Shown here one piece after another: positions 26,042 to 36,015 of a stretch of 64,000 bases of DNA. The notes beneath the pieces are model-generated. The model worked only from the letters and a program-made list of their open reading frames with translations, ran no database searches and was not told the origin of the DNA. Source of the stretch: Lachnospiraceae bacterium Marseille-Q4251. GTDB taxonomy: Bacteria; Bacillota; Clostridia; Lachnospirales; Lachnospiraceae. Both the position numbers and the translations under genes were made by a program. The stretch is taken from positions 434,001-498,000 of the forward strand of contig JAGTTO010000001.1 in NCBI GenBank assembly GCA_018223435.1. Reading direction: 5' to 3'. Numbering within the stretch: the first letter of the stretch is position 1; the number at the start of each line of letters is the position of its first letter.

Positions 26042-27869
26042 ATGCCGTTTTCGCGAACTGACTGTTATAAAGGTCTGCGTAGAAGCCTTTCTTCGCCATC
26101 AGTTCTTCGTGATTGCCCTGCTCGATGATGTTTCCATCCTTCAGAACCAGGATCAGATCGGAATCGCGGATCGTAGAAAGACGATGGGCGATGACGAAGC
26201 TCGTTCTGCCTTTCATCAGGTTATCCATGGCCTTCTGGATCTGAATTTCCGTTCTCGTATCGACGGAGCTCGTGGCCTCATCCAGAATCAGGATCGGATT
26301 GTCCGCCAGAATGGCCCGGGCAATCGTCAGAAGCTGTTTCTGGCCCTGAGAAATATTGCTGGTCTCCTCATTGAGGACCATCTGATAGCCGCCGGGAAGC
26401 GTCCGGATAAAGCTGTCCGCATGGGCTGCCTTCGCCGCCGCGATGACTTCCTCATCAGTGGCATCCAGTTTTCCGTAACGGATGTTCTCCATGATCGTGC
26501 CGTTGAAAAGCCAGGTATCCTGCAATACCATACCGAAAAGCTCTCTTAAATCTCCCCGGTTGAAGTTCCGGACATCGTGGCCGTCCACTTTGATGGAACC
26601 GTTGTTGACATCGTAGAAACGCATCAGCAGTTTAACCAGCGTGGTTTTTCCGGCTCCGGTGGGACCTACGATGGCCACCTTCTGGCCCTGATGAACCTCG
26701 GCAGAGAAATCATGAATGATGATCTGCTCCGGATCATAACCGAAGCTGATATGCTCAAAGCTTACCTCACCCTCCGGATTCTGCAGTCTCACCGGATTTT
26801 CCACGGTCTGTTCCTCTTCTTTTTCCTCCAGGAACTCAAAGACACGCTCGGAAGCCGCCGCCGTGGACTGGAGCATATTTGTCACCTGGGCGATCTGCTG
26901 AACCGGTTGGGTAAAGCTCTTGATATACTGGATAAAGGACTGAATCTGACCGACTTCAATGGCACCGCTGATGACCTGCCAGCCGCCCACCAGAGCCACC
27001 ATCACATAACCGATATTGCCCACGAACTGCATGACGGGCATCATCATACCGGAGAAAAACTGGGATTTCCAGGCGGACTGGTAAAGCTTTTCGTTGGTCT
27101 CCCGGAAGGTCTTTGTCACGGTCTCCTCCTTATTGAAGACTCTGACGATGTTATGGCCGCCGTAGATCTCCTCCACCTGACCGTTGACATTTCCGAGAAA
27201 TTCCTGCTGCTGCTGGAAATATTTCTGGGAATGTTTCATAACCACGCTGAGAATAGCCATGGATACCGGCAGGATCAGCACCGCCAGAACCGTCATCAGA
27301 ACGCTGATCCGAAGCATCATGATGAAAACGCCGATCAGTGTGGTGACAGACGTAATGAGCTGCGTCACACTCTGGTTCAGGCTCTGCTGGAGGGTATCAA
27401 TATCGTTTGTCACCCGGGAAAGCACCTCTCCTGTGGTACGGCTCTCAAAATATTTTAGGGGCATCCGGTGAATCTTCTCGGAAATATCTTTTCTGAGATT
27501 ATAGCTCACATCGTTGGAGATTCCCGTCATGATAAAGCCCTGAATGAAGTTCAGGCAAGCGCTCAGAAGATACAGCCCCGCCAGAAAGAGAAGGATCTCT
27601 CCCACTTTTCCAAAATCAATGCTTCCTGTTCCATTTACCCTCGCCACCAGGCCGTTGAAAATCTCTGTGGTGGCGTCGCCGAGGATCGTTGGTCCCCAGA
27701 TGGAAAACACCGTGCTGGCCACCGCGAAGACCATCATCAGAAGAAAACGGAATTTGTAACGTTTCATATAATTCAGCAGTTTTTTCATGCTGGCGTAAAA
27801 ATCCTTGGCTTTTTCGCCGGACATTCTTCCTCTGCCCATCCGGCCCATGCCGCCTCTTTGATTACTCAT
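26040..27869 (-). CDS. ABC exporter half-transporter (canonical-site subunit of a heterodimer)
   Basis: A 609-residue fused membrane plus ATPase subunit of the multidrug/lipid exporter type. Six membrane segments lie in about residues 40-340. The ATPase has Walker A GPTGAGKTT, signature NISQGQKQL in place of LSGGQ, and Walker B ILILDEATSSVD with the catalytic Glu. The N-terminus is rich in Gly, Met and Arg. It overlaps the upstream ABC gene by 8 bases and is read after it and the MarR gene. The partner has a degenerate Walker B, so the two probably form one asymmetric pump. Confidence 0.93.
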   Translation of the reverse strand: MSNQRGGMGRMGRGRMSGEKAKDFYASMKKLLNYMKRYKFRFLLMMVFAVASTVFSIWGPTILGDATTEIFNGLVARVNGTGSIDFGKVGEILLFLAGLYLLSACLNFIQGFIMTGISNDVSYNLRKDISEKIHRMPLKYFESRTTGEVLSRVTNDIDTLQQSLNQSVTQLITSVTTLIGVFIMMLRISVLMTVLAVLILPVSMAILSVVMKHSQKYFQQQQEFLGNVNGQVEEIYGGHNIVRVFNKEETVTKTFRETNEKLYQSAWKSQFFSGMMMPVMQFVGNIGYVMVALVGGWQVISGAIEVGQIQSFIQYIKSFTQPVQQIAQVTNMLQSTAAASERVFEFLEEKEEEQTVENPVRLQNPEGEVSFEHISFGYDPEQIIIHDFSAEVHQGQKVAIVGPTGAGKTTLVKLLMRFYDVNNGSIKVDGHDVRNFNRGDLRELFGMVLQDTWLFNGTIMENIRYGKLDATDEEVIAAAKAAHADSFIRTLPGGYQMVLNEETSNISQGQKQLLTIARAILADNPILILDEATSSVDTRTEIQIQKAMDNLMKGRTSFVIAHRLSTIRDSDLILVLKDGNIIEQGNHEELMAKKGFYADLYNSQFAKTA

Positions 27870-30030
27870 GATCCAATTCCTCCTTTGAAAGCTGAGATGC
27901 CGCGATCTGATGGTAAACTTCGCAGGATTTTAACAGTTCTTTGTGGGTGCCGATACCGGCGATCCGTCCCTCATCCAGAACGATGATCTGCTCTGCATGG
28001 AGAATCGTGCTGATACGCTGGGCCACAATGATCGTGGTCGCGTCCGCAGTCTCCTCTTTTAAGGCCTTTCGAAGGGCCGCATCAGTCTTATAGTCCAGAG
28101 CAGAGAAGCTGTCATCAAAAATGTAAATCTCCGGCTTTCCGGCGATGGCGCGGGCAATGGAGAGACGCTGCTTCTGGCCACCTGAAACGTTGGTACCGCC
28201 CTGGGCGATCGGAGAATCGTACTGCTCCTCTTTTTCCTCGATGAAATCGCTGGCCTGGGCGATATCAGCTGCCTTATGAATATCGGCCTCGCTCATAGCG
28301 TCGTTGCTGTAGGCAATATTGGAGGCGATGGTTCCTGAGAAAAGGACTCCTTTCTGGGGTACATAGCCCAGTTTGCTGTGAAGCGTATGCTGACTCATCT
28401 TCCGCACATCCACGCCGTCCACAAGGATCTCGCCCTCGGTCACATCATAAAAACGCGGAATCAGGTTCACCACAGTGGATTTACCGCAGCCCGTACTTCC
28501 GATGATGGCTGTGGTCTCGCCGGGACGCGCCGTGAAATCGATGTCATGAAGCACCGGATCTTCCGCTCCCGGATAGGTAAAGGATACATGATGGAACTCC
28601 ACCACGCCTTTTTTCTCCGGGATCTCCTTCTCTTCTTTTTCCGGATCCCGAAGAACCACCTCGGTCTCCAGAATCTCATTGATTCGGCCAGCAGAAACAG
28701 AGGCACGGGGCAGCATAATGGACATCATCGTGATCATCAGGAAGGACATAATGATCATCATCGTATACTGGATATAAGCCATCATATCGCCCACCTGCAT
28801 GGTTCCCGCATCGATGCCCTTGCAGCCGGTCCAGACGATGAGCACGGTAATCTCATTCATAACCAGCATCATGATCGGCATCATGAAAGTCATACAACGG
28901 TTTACAAAGAGGTTCGTGCTGATAAAGTCTTTATTGGCCTTGTCAAAACGCTGCTCCTCGTGTTTTTCCCGGCTGAAGGCCCGGATGACCGGGATTCCCT
29001 GAAGGATTTCTCTCGTCACCAGGTTCAGGCGGTCGATGAGGTCCTGCAGTTTTTTAAACCGCGGAAGGGTGATGGCAAAAAGCACAGCCACCACGCCCAG
29101 CACCAGAACAACGGCCAGAAGAATGACCCAGGCCATGCTCCTGCTGGTCTCCAGCGCATGGATCACACCGCCGATTCCCAGGATCGGCGCATAGAGAACC
29201 ATCCGGAAAAACAGCATCAGCACCATCTGCACCTGCTGAATATCGTTGGTGCTTCTGGTGATCAGGGAAGCCGTGGAGAAATGCTCGAATTCCTTATTGG
29301 AAAAAGAAACCACCTTTGTAAAGACACCCTCGCGGAGCGTTCTGGCGGTTCCCGCTGCCAGACGGCAGGAAAGGAAGGCTACAGCGACGGAGATCACCAT
29401 GATCAGAAGGGCAAAGCCCAGCATCTTTAAGCCTGCCATCAGAAGATAATGCTTCTGGAAGGCGTCGAGATCGATGCCCTGCTCCTCATATTCCGCTTTC
29501 ACAAAAGCAATGGAACCCTGGGTGATCAGCGTGTCCGGCATGGCATCCATTTTCTCGTACATACTCTCCTTGGTGGCAGCGAGCTGTTCCTCCGGAAGAT
29601 TTTTCAGAATCTCAAAGGGATCGCTTCCTTCCGGAAACTGCATGGCCCCGTCGCCTCCAAGACCAAGCTCGGAGGAACCGGAAGTCAAAGCGTAGACCGC
29701 CAGCATGGGCTTCCCGAGAACCTGATTCAGCTCTTCTCTCGTCTTCTTACTGATTTTATTCAGAGACCAGATCCCGTTTTCTTCTGTATAATTGGCTTTC
29801 ACCAGCTCCTGGTCTTCCTGATCCATAAACAAAAACAGCCGTTCCATCGAATCACTGCTGATCGTATCCGCCACCGCGTCCTCAATACCGCTCTGCTGGA
29901 TTCCCACATTGACGATATTCGAAGTATAGGTCGGAAGGGACAGATCACAGTTAGCCTGAATCACCAGGAGAACGATGATCAGCAAAATGACTCCTGTGTA
30001 TTTCTTTATATATTTTGCAAGCTTAAACAT
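27862..30030 (-). CDS. ABC exporter half-transporter (degenerate-site subunit) with large extracellular insert
   Basis: A 722-residue exporter subunit. After the first membrane helix (about residues 12-30) there is an insert of about 150 residues before the second helix, expected outside the cell. The ATPase has Walker A GSTGCGKST and signature NVSGGQKQR, but Walker B reads IYIFDDSFSALD: Asp stands where catalytic Glu is usual. This is the pattern of the inactive site in heterodimeric exporters such as BmrC or TM287. It overlaps the MarR gene by 25 bases and its partner by 8, so all three form one operon. Confidence 0.92.
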   Translation of the reverse strand: MFKLAKYIKKYTGVILLIIVLLVIQANCDLSLPTYTSNIVNVGIQQSGIEDAVADTISSDSMERLFLFMDQEDQELVKANYTEENGIWSLNKISKKTREELNQVLGKPMLAVYALTSGSSELGLGGDGAMQFPEGSDPFEILKNLPEEQLAATKESMYEKMDAMPDTLITQGSIAFVKAEYEEQGIDLDAFQKHYLLMAGLKMLGFALLIMVISVAVAFLSCRLAAGTARTLREGVFTKVVSFSNKEFEHFSTASLITRSTNDIQQVQMVLMLFFRMVLYAPILGIGGVIHALETSRSMAWVILLAVVLVLGVVAVLFAITLPRFKKLQDLIDRLNLVTREILQGIPVIRAFSREKHEEQRFDKANKDFISTNLFVNRCMTFMMPIMMLVMNEITVLIVWTGCKGIDAGTMQVGDMMAYIQYTMMIIMSFLMITMMSIMLPRASVSAGRINEILETEVVLRDPEKEEKEIPEKKGVVEFHHVSFTYPGAEDPVLHDIDFTARPGETTAIIGSTGCGKSTVVNLIPRFYDVTEGEILVDGVDVRKMSQHTLHSKLGYVPQKGVLFSGTIASNIAYSNDAMSEADIHKAADIAQASDFIEEKEEQYDSPIAQGGTNVSGGQKQRLSIARAIAGKPEIYIFDDSFSALDYKTDAALRKALKEETADATTIIVAQRISTILHAEQIIVLDEGRIAGIGTHKELLKSCEVYHQIAASQLSKEELDHE

Positions 30031-30506
30031 GTTGTCCTCTCACTTTCCTGTTCTGCCGTTTCACTGCCGGAAGTCTCATCCAGCATTCGCAGAACATTTT
30101 CTTTTACCTTTTCCAAAACTCCCTGGTAGACCGCAAGCTCCTCCTCGGACACCCCTTCAAAAAAGCCTTTCACCGCTTTCTGAAAGAGTTCCACGGTTTT
30201 CTTGCTGGTCTCCCGGCCCAGCTCTGTGATGTAGACCCGCTGAACCCGCTGATCCTGCTCATCACTTTTCCTGTTCACAAGACCGGCCTGCTCCATCCGC
30301 TGGAGCATGACAGTAAGGCTCGCCGGTTTGACACAAAGTCCTTTGGCGATTTCCGCCTGCTTCCTGCCGTCATGAAAATAAACATACATCAAAAGGCGTG
30401 GATCACCCCTATATAACTTCTTTTCGTTGAGCTGATTTCTGAGATAACGAAACTGGTACTTCTGATTTTCCATCTCCAGGTGTTTCAGCTCCACCCTGTC
30501 GCTCAT
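30006..30506 (-). CDS. MarR family transcriptional regulator
   Basis: A 166-residue winged-helix DNA-binding protein. The recognition region is AEIAKGLCVKPASLTVMLQR and the wing follows at MEQAGLVNRKSDEQDQRVQR; dimer helices flank it at both ends. The ATG at 30506 has AGGAGGAAGA upstream. It heads the operon of the two ABC exporter genes and probably represses it, being released by a substrate of the pump. A palindromic site lies just downstream of its promoter. Confidence 0.92.
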   Translation of the reverse strand: MSDRVELKHLEMENQKYQFRYLRNQLNEKKLYRGDPRLLMYVYFHDGRKQAEIAKGLCVKPASLTVMLQRMEQAGLVNRKSDEQDQRVQRVYITELGRETSKKTVELFQKAVKGFFEGVSEEELAVYQGVLEKVKENVLRMLDETSGSETAEQESERTTCLSLQNI

Positions 30507-30553
30507 CTATTCTTCCTCCTCTCCTGGTTTTGTTCTGACGGTTTTTGTCGTTT

Positions 30554-30581
30554 ATTAGATATCTAATGTTTTGATGTCTAA
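30554..30581. promoter_or_regulatory. Candidate MarR operator
   Basis: ATTAGATATCTAAT (30554-30567) is a perfect palindrome; a second half-like copy, TTAGACATC on the minus strand, lies at 30581-30573. The site sits where RNA polymerase would clear the promoter of the marR-ABC operon, as expected for autorepression. Confidence 0.65.
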
Positions 30582-30589
30582 TGTTCTAT

Positions 30590-30618
30590 AGAATAGCACA
30601 GGTGATGGGAGAATTCAA
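30590..30618 (-). promoter_or_regulatory. Promoter of the marR-ABC operon
   Basis: TTGAAT (30618-30613), 17-base spacer, TATTCT (30595-30590) on the minus strand, directly before the palindromic operator. Confidence 0.6.
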
Positions 30619-30663
30619 TAAAGAAAGTATAAAATATCAACAAAACCTGTTTTTGAACGCACG

Positions 30664-30702
30664 AAAAAAGCCCCTACCACTAATCATCAGTGATAAGAGC
30701 TT
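30664..30702 (-). terminator. Terminator of tRNA-Pro
   Basis: AGCTCTTATCACT / AGTGGTAGGGGCT pairs (with G-U pairs) on the minus strand and is followed by TTTTTT, just past the tRNA. Confidence 0.75.
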
Positions 30703-30707
30703 CATAG

Positions 30708-30781
30708 TCGGAGTAACAGGATTTGAACCTGCGACCTCTCGGCCCCCAGCCGAGCGCGCTACCAAGCTACGCCATACTCCG
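30708..30781 (-). tRNA. tRNA-Pro (anticodon GGG)
   Basis: A full cloverleaf can be read on the minus strand. The acceptor arms are CGGAGTA / TACTCCG, the D arm contains GTAGCTTGGTAGCGC, and the anticodon stem CTCGG / CCGAG encloses CTGGGGG with anticodon GGG. The T arm is GCAGGTTCAAATCCTGT and the discriminator base is A. CCA is not encoded. It has its own promoter and terminator. Confidence 0.93.
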
Positions 30782-30808
30782 TTAAGTTATGTCCTCTTGA
30801 CATTCCTT

Positions 30809-30837
30809 ATTATAGCTCACCTTCTCAGAAAATGCAA
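30809..30837 (-). promoter_or_regulatory. Promoter of tRNA-Pro
   Basis: TTGCAT (30837-30832), 17-base spacer, TATAAT (30814-30809) on the minus strand. Confidence 0.75.
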
Positions 30838-30891
30838 GTACTTTTTTCAAATTTTTTTAAAAGTTTCTTCAACTAAAAAAATTATAGAGTA

Positions 30892-30925
30892 GAAAAAACC
30901 GGACCGCCGTAAAATGGCGATCCGG
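30892..30925 (-). terminator. Terminator after ilvC
   Basis: ACCGGATCGCC / GGCGGTCCGGT on the minus strand, followed by TTTTTT. Confidence 0.8.
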
Positions 30926-30958
30926 TATGATCTTCTATGTAGGAAACACGACTGTGGA

Positions 30959-32023
<1,065 letters not shown>

Positions 32024-32071
32024 CTATCTGCATTCCGATCCTGCCGGGATAACAAATGGAGCAACCGATCA

Positions 32072-32569
32072 TTACAGGTACCGGATGTCATCGGCACCTC
32101 TGGAAAGACCTGTGATACCGGTTCTTGCCAGCTCCAGGATCTCATTGCCTTCCAGCATTTTCAGGAAAGCCTCCAGCTTGTTTTGGTTTCCTGTCAGCTC
32201 AATGATCAGGGAATCCAGGGCCACATCCACGATATTCGCGCGGAAAATATTGGCGATGGCTATAATGTCTTGACGGTTCGTAGCATCTGCCCGTACCTTG
32301 ACGAGTACCAGCTCACGCTCCACGCAGTCCCCTTCCTCCAGAGTCTTGATATCTGCCACATCCACAAGCTTCGCCAGCTGCTTTGTGATCTGATCCAGGA
32401 TCTGCCGGTCTCCCTTGACCACTACAGTCATACGGGAATATCTGGGATCCGCCGTCTCTCCGACAGTCAGACTGTCAATATTATAGCCTCTCCTGCTGAA
32501 AAGACCAGCGATCCGGCTCAGTACGCCGGAGGTATTGTCCACGAGCAGGGATAACACACGTTTTTTCAT
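32072..32569 (-). CDS. ilvN: Acetolactate synthase regulatory (small) subunit
   Basis: A 165-residue regulatory subunit of acetolactate synthase (IlvN/IlvH type) that binds valine and activates the large subunit. It opens with KKRVLSLLVDNTSGVLSRIA and GLFSRRGYNIDSLTVGETAD, the N-terminal ACT domain (about residues 4-75). A C-terminal regulatory half follows, ending GNEILELARTGITGLSRG. The large subunit ilvB is not adjacent: the next gene on this strand is ilvC. GAGGTG precedes the ATG, and the gene has its own strong promoter. Confidence 0.95.
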   Translation of the reverse strand: MKKRVLSLLVDNTSGVLSRIAGLFSRRGYNIDSLTVGETADPRYSRMTVVVKGDRQILDQITKQLAKLVDVADIKTLEEGDCVERELVLVKVRADATNRQDIIAIANIFRANIVDVALDSLIIELTGNQNKLEAFLKMLEGNEILELARTGITGLSRGADDIRYL

Positions 32570-32599
32570 GGATTTTTCACCTCGTAATGATTTATCAGT

Positions 32600-32628
32600 A
32601 TTCTAGCAACTATTCTTTCCTTTGTCAA
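32600..32628 (-). promoter_or_regulatory. Promoter of ilvN-ilvC
   Basis: TTGACA (32628-32623), 17-base spacer, TAGAAT (32605-32600) on the minus strand. Confidence 0.75.
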
Positions 32629-32639
32629 GTTGCAATTCG

Positions 32640-33077
32640 TTAAAGTGATACCTCGTCCCCGCCGTGTTTTTCGGCTTCTTTACAGCGGTCATAGCAGTAG
32701 GCGATGATATCTTTTCTCCGGATGATGCCGATGAAGATCTTATTGTCATCGATGACCGGAACAAAATTCTGGTTCATGGAGGTCAAAATCAGATCCTCAA
32801 TTTCGCAGTCCACATTCACCGGCTCATTGTGCCAGCGTCTCTTGATGCTCTTCAAGGGAATCTTCTCCGTTTCCTTCAGGTCGATGATATTGTGATCTTT
32901 GATATACCAGAGGAAATCCCCCTCCGTCATGGTCCCCACATAACAGCCGTTCCGGTCGATGATGGGAATCGCGCTGTAGCGGTAATGCTCCATCTTTTCC
33001 AGGGCCTGGCGGAGAGAATAGTCTTCATAAAGGTAAGCCACTTCGCTTTTCGGTGTTATAAAAAACAATACATTCAT
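32640..33077 (-). CDS. CBS domain pair protein
   Basis: A 145-residue protein made almost wholly of two CBS motifs (about residues 5-65 and 75-135), for example ALEKMEHYRYSAIPIIDRNG with VGTMTEGDFLWYI, and NFVPVIDDNKIFIGIIRRKD. CBS pairs bind adenosine nucleotides and act as energy or nucleotide sensors; stand-alone forms regulate partners that cannot be identified here. It has a consensus promoter and a hairpin at the very 5' end of its transcript. It lies 70 bases before ilvN, in which the ilvN promoter lies. Confidence 0.9.
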   Translation of the reverse strand: MNVLFFITPKSEVAYLYEDYSLRQALEKMEHYRYSAIPIIDRNGCYVGTMTEGDFLWYIKDHNIIDLKETEKIPLKSIKRRWHNEPVNVDCEIEDLILTSMNQNFVPVIDDNKIFIGIIRRKDIIAYCYDRCKEAEKHGGDEVSL

Positions 33078-33101
33078 AGTTATGCCTCATTCTTTTATGT
33101 A

Positions 33102-33145
33102 ATTACACGGATTGTTCCGTGCTTTGCACTCTCACAATCCGTAAT
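33102..33145 (-). promoter_or_regulatory. 5' leader hairpin of the CBS protein transcript
   Basis: The transcript is predicted to begin with a stem ATTACGGATTGT / ACAATCCGTGTAAT, with an inner GTGC-AAA-GCAC stem. It could stabilise the mRNA or serve as a regulatory structure. No T-run follows, so it is not a terminator. Confidence 0.5.
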
Positions 33146-33149
33146 CAGT

Positions 33150-33178
33150 ATTATACAAAAGCCGCCGAAACACGTCAA
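33150..33178 (-). promoter_or_regulatory. Promoter of the CBS protein gene
   Basis: TTGACG (33178-33173), 17-base spacer, TATAAT (33155-33150) on the minus strand. Confidence 0.8.
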
Positions 33179-33204
33179 TAAATTTGGGCATTTTAATCAA
33201 AATT

Positions 33205-36015
33205 TCACAGAATATTTAAAGAAATATGGCTTCCTTCCCGGTCTTTTCGGATGACAAGTTTCCGGTCCAGCTGCTTTTTCAGCTCCTCCACATGGGAGAT
33301 GATGCCCACCTGCCGCTCCTCTCCTGCCAGCTCCTGGAGCACCCGGATGGCCTGTTCCCGGGATTCCTCATCCAGAGAACCAAAGCCCTCGTCGATGAAC
33401 ATCGCGTCCAGCCTTACCTTTCCGGCAGTCCGCTGGACGATATCCGCCATGCCAAGAGCCATGGCCAGAGCCGCCATGAAAGACTCGCCACCGGAGAGGG
33501 TCCGCACATCCCGGACGGAATCCGTCACACAGCTGTAGATGTCCAGATCCAGCCCCACCTCGCCCTGGAGTTTCAGATCGCTGATATCCCGGCATTTGAG
33601 GTAAAATTTCCGGTCCGTCATGACCTCCAGCCGCCGGTTGGCCTCATGGATGATGGCCTGGAAATACCGTCTCTGGACATAGGTCTGGAAATCCAGCCCT
33701 GCGGCCTGGCGGCGTTTTCCGTTGGCGGTCCTGTCAAGCCGCCCCACCATACCGTAGGTTTCCGTCAGTTCCTCCCGTTTTTTCAGAAGAACTGCGATCT
33801 CTTTTGCGGCGGCCTCATTTTTCCGGTAAAGATGGTCCAGCTCCCGCTCTTCCTCCTCCAGAGATTCTTTCCGTTCTTTCAACTCTGAAAGAGTCTCCGG
33901 CAGGATTCCCTTCTTCTCCTCCGCTTCCAGAGCCTCTCTCAACCGGTTCTGCTCTTCCTTTTCGCTCTCCAGAGCTCCAAAGTGCCGGTTTCGTTCCTCC
34001 AGAAGCTGATCCAGAGCAGCTTTCGAGCGGTTTGCCTCCGTTTTCAGCGTCCGCTTTTCCTGATCAAGAGCCTGATAAACGGCCTCGGCTTTTCGTTTTT
34101 CCGGATAAGGAAGGCGGCTCCTCTTGAGTTCCAGCTCCTTTCGGGCAAGCTCACAGGAAACCCGGGCCTTCTCAAGCTCCGCCCTGGTTTTCTCCAGCTT
34201 TTCTTCCAGAACGGCAGTTTCACTCTCCAGAACCTTCAGTCGCTCTTTTCCTGCCTCCCAGCGCTTCTTTTTCTTAAGAAGATCCTCCCGCCATTTCTTA
34301 AGAGCCTTACTCTCATCGTCAAGAACCTGTTCTTTTTCCCGGCGTTTTTCCTGGTCTTCCTTTTTCCAGGAGAGAGCCTCCGTGAACCAGCGGGCGCTCT
34401 CCTCCTGAAGATGGGCATTTTCCACCTGGAAACGCTGTTTCTCCGCCACGAAACCTTCCTTCAGACGGTTCAGCTCCTGCTGGAGACTCTCCGCCCGCTC
34501 CTTCGCCGCATCGACCTTTTCCTGGGTCACATCCTGATGAACTGCTTTCGCCGGGGACGGATGCTCACGGGAACCGCAGACCGGACAGGGTTCTCCCTCT
34601 TTCAGCTGACCTGCGATCAGGCCTACCTGCTCCGCCAGGAAACAGGTGTAGAGCTTGTTATACTCCTCCGCCTGCTTTTTGTAGAGGGCCAGCCCCTGCT
34701 CTGCGGCCGCTTTTTTCTTCCGCAAAGAAGTTTCCAGGCCCAGAAGCAGCTCCTGCTGCTCCTGAAGGCCCGTGCAGGCCTCCCGCGCAAGGCTCAGCTC
34801 CCGCAGGCGTTTTTCCAGATCGGGGATCTCTTTTTCCGTCCCTTCCAGGGACTCCTGCACTTTTTTGAGTTCTTCCGTCTCTTCTTTTCCGGCTTTTCGC
34901 TTTTCCTGCCAGAAATCACTGGCACTTTCCAGCTTTTTCCGGTCCGCCTCCGCCTTTTTAAGCCTTCCTTCGAGATTTTCCAGCTCCTGATAGTCCGGAA
35001 GGAGACTCTGAATCCGAAGAAGCTCCGCTTCCACCTGGGCGCCTCTGGTTTCCAGCGCCTTCGCCGCCTCCTCCGCTGCTTTTCGGAGCTCCTGTTCCTG
35101 CAGCTTTTTTTCCAGAATCCAGCTTTCATGGGCCGCCATCCGTTCCCCGCAGTTTATCTTCCGGCTCTGAAGCTCCTGATAAAGTTCTTTTTTCCCAATT
35201 TCATCCTGCACCGTCTTTTTTTGCTCTTTGAGAAGGGCCAGTTTTTCCGAAAAATCCTGCTGCACCGCTTCGATGGTCACCTGGGCGTTCTCCCCCCAGC
35301 GCTCCTCGTTTTCCGTCAATTTCTGAAGTTCCTCCGCTTCAGTGCTTTCCGGCAGAGCAGAAAGGGCGGCAAATTCCCGGAGACAGTCCTTCCGATTCTC
35401 CGAAAGCTCCTCCTCCAGGTTTCCCGCCGCTTCCCGGAGTTTCGCCTGAATCCTGCCATAGATCCGGGTATTGAAAATTTTCCCGAAAATCTCTTTTCGT
35501 TCCTTGGACGGGGCCAGGAGAAGCCTCAGAAAATCGCCCTGGGCAATCATGGCGATCTGAAGGAACTGGCTGGCATCCAGGCCTACGATCTCGGCGATCT
35601 TTTTATTCGTCTCCGGAATCTTTCCTTTAAAAATACTGCCGTCGGGAAGGGTCAGCTCCACGCCCGCGCCCTCCCGGGTCAGGGCATAGATGCCGTCCTT
35701 GTTTTTTCGCCGGCTTTTCCGCTGGTAGGCCGGATTTCTCCGTACCGTGTAGCGGTCTTTTCCGGCCAGAAACGTAAATTCCACATAGGTCGACGTCTCA
35801 TCGGAGGCATACTGGCTCCGCATCATCTCGCCGTCCCTCTTTCCGCCGCTGGTCTCGTCAAAAAGACAGAACGTAATGGCGTCAAAAAGCGTGGTCTTTC
35901 CCGCTCCGGTGTCCCCGGTGATGAGAAAAATGCCGCTTCCGATGGCTTCAAAATCCACGACCTCCGTCCCGCCGTAGGAACCGAAGGCAGATAAGGTCAG
36001 TTTCAACGGCTTCAT
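33205..36015 (-). CDS. sbcC: Exonuclease subunit SbcC (Rad50-like)
   Basis: ATPase subunit of the SbcCD nuclease that opens hairpins and processes DNA ends. The 936-residue protein has Walker A GDTGAGKTTLFDAI near residue 38, long coiled-coil arms rich in Glu, Lys and Leu (about 190-800), and a zinc hook CPVCGSREHP (Cys477 and Cys480) at the turn. Near the C-terminus are the signature LSGGESFMAALAMALGMADI and Walker B DAMFIDEGFGSLDEESREQA. The start overlaps the sbcD stop by 4 bases. No terminator was seen after it. Confidence 0.96.
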   Translation of the reverse strand: MKPLKLTLSAFGSYGGTEVVDFEAIGSGIFLITGDTGAGKTTLFDAITFCLFDETSGGKRDGEMMRSQYASDETSTYVEFTFLAGKDRYTVRRNPAYQRKSRRKNKDGIYALTREGAGVELTLPDGSIFKGKIPETNKKIAEIVGLDASQFLQIAMIAQGDFLRLLLAPSKERKEIFGKIFNTRIYGRIQAKLREAAGNLEEELSENRKDCLREFAALSALPESTEAEELQKLTENEERWGENAQVTIEAVQQDFSEKLALLKEQKKTVQDEIGKKELYQELQSRKINCGERMAAHESWILEKKLQEQELRKAAEEAAKALETRGAQVEAELLRIQSLLPDYQELENLEGRLKKAEADRKKLESASDFWQEKRKAGKEETEELKKVQESLEGTEKEIPDLEKRLRELSLAREACTGLQEQQELLLGLETSLRKKKAAAEQGLALYKKQAEEYNKLYTCFLAEQVGLIAGQLKEGEPCPVCGSREHPSPAKAVHQDVTQEKVDAAKERAESLQQELNRLKEGFVAEKQRFQVENAHLQEESARWFTEALSWKKEDQEKRREKEQVLDDESKALKKWREDLLKKKKRWEAGKERLKVLESETAVLEEKLEKTRAELEKARVSCELARKELELKRSRLPYPEKRKAEAVYQALDQEKRTLKTEANRSKAALDQLLEERNRHFGALESEKEEQNRLREALEAEEKKGILPETLSELKERKESLEEEERELDHLYRKNEAAAKEIAVLLKKREELTETYGMVGRLDRTANGKRRQAAGLDFQTYVQRRYFQAIIHEANRRLEVMTDRKFYLKCRDISDLKLQGEVGLDLDIYSCVTDSVRDVRTLSGGESFMAALAMALGMADIVQRTAGKVRLDAMFIDEGFGSLDEESREQAIRVLQELAGEERQVGIISHVEELKKQLDRKLVIRKDREGSHISLNIL

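Noticed and set aside
30581-30892. Plus-strand frame of about 103 codons across the tRNA-Pro locus
   Set aside because: It reads through the tRNA on the opposite strand, including the GFEPAT-type text often mis-annotated over tRNA genes.
33982-35994. Long plus-strand open frame of about 670 codons opposite sbcC
   Set aside because: It is fully antisense to an sbcC gene with complete family motifs, reads as Leu/Phe/Arg-rich sequence without domains and has no ribosome site. The openness follows from the codon bias of sbcC.
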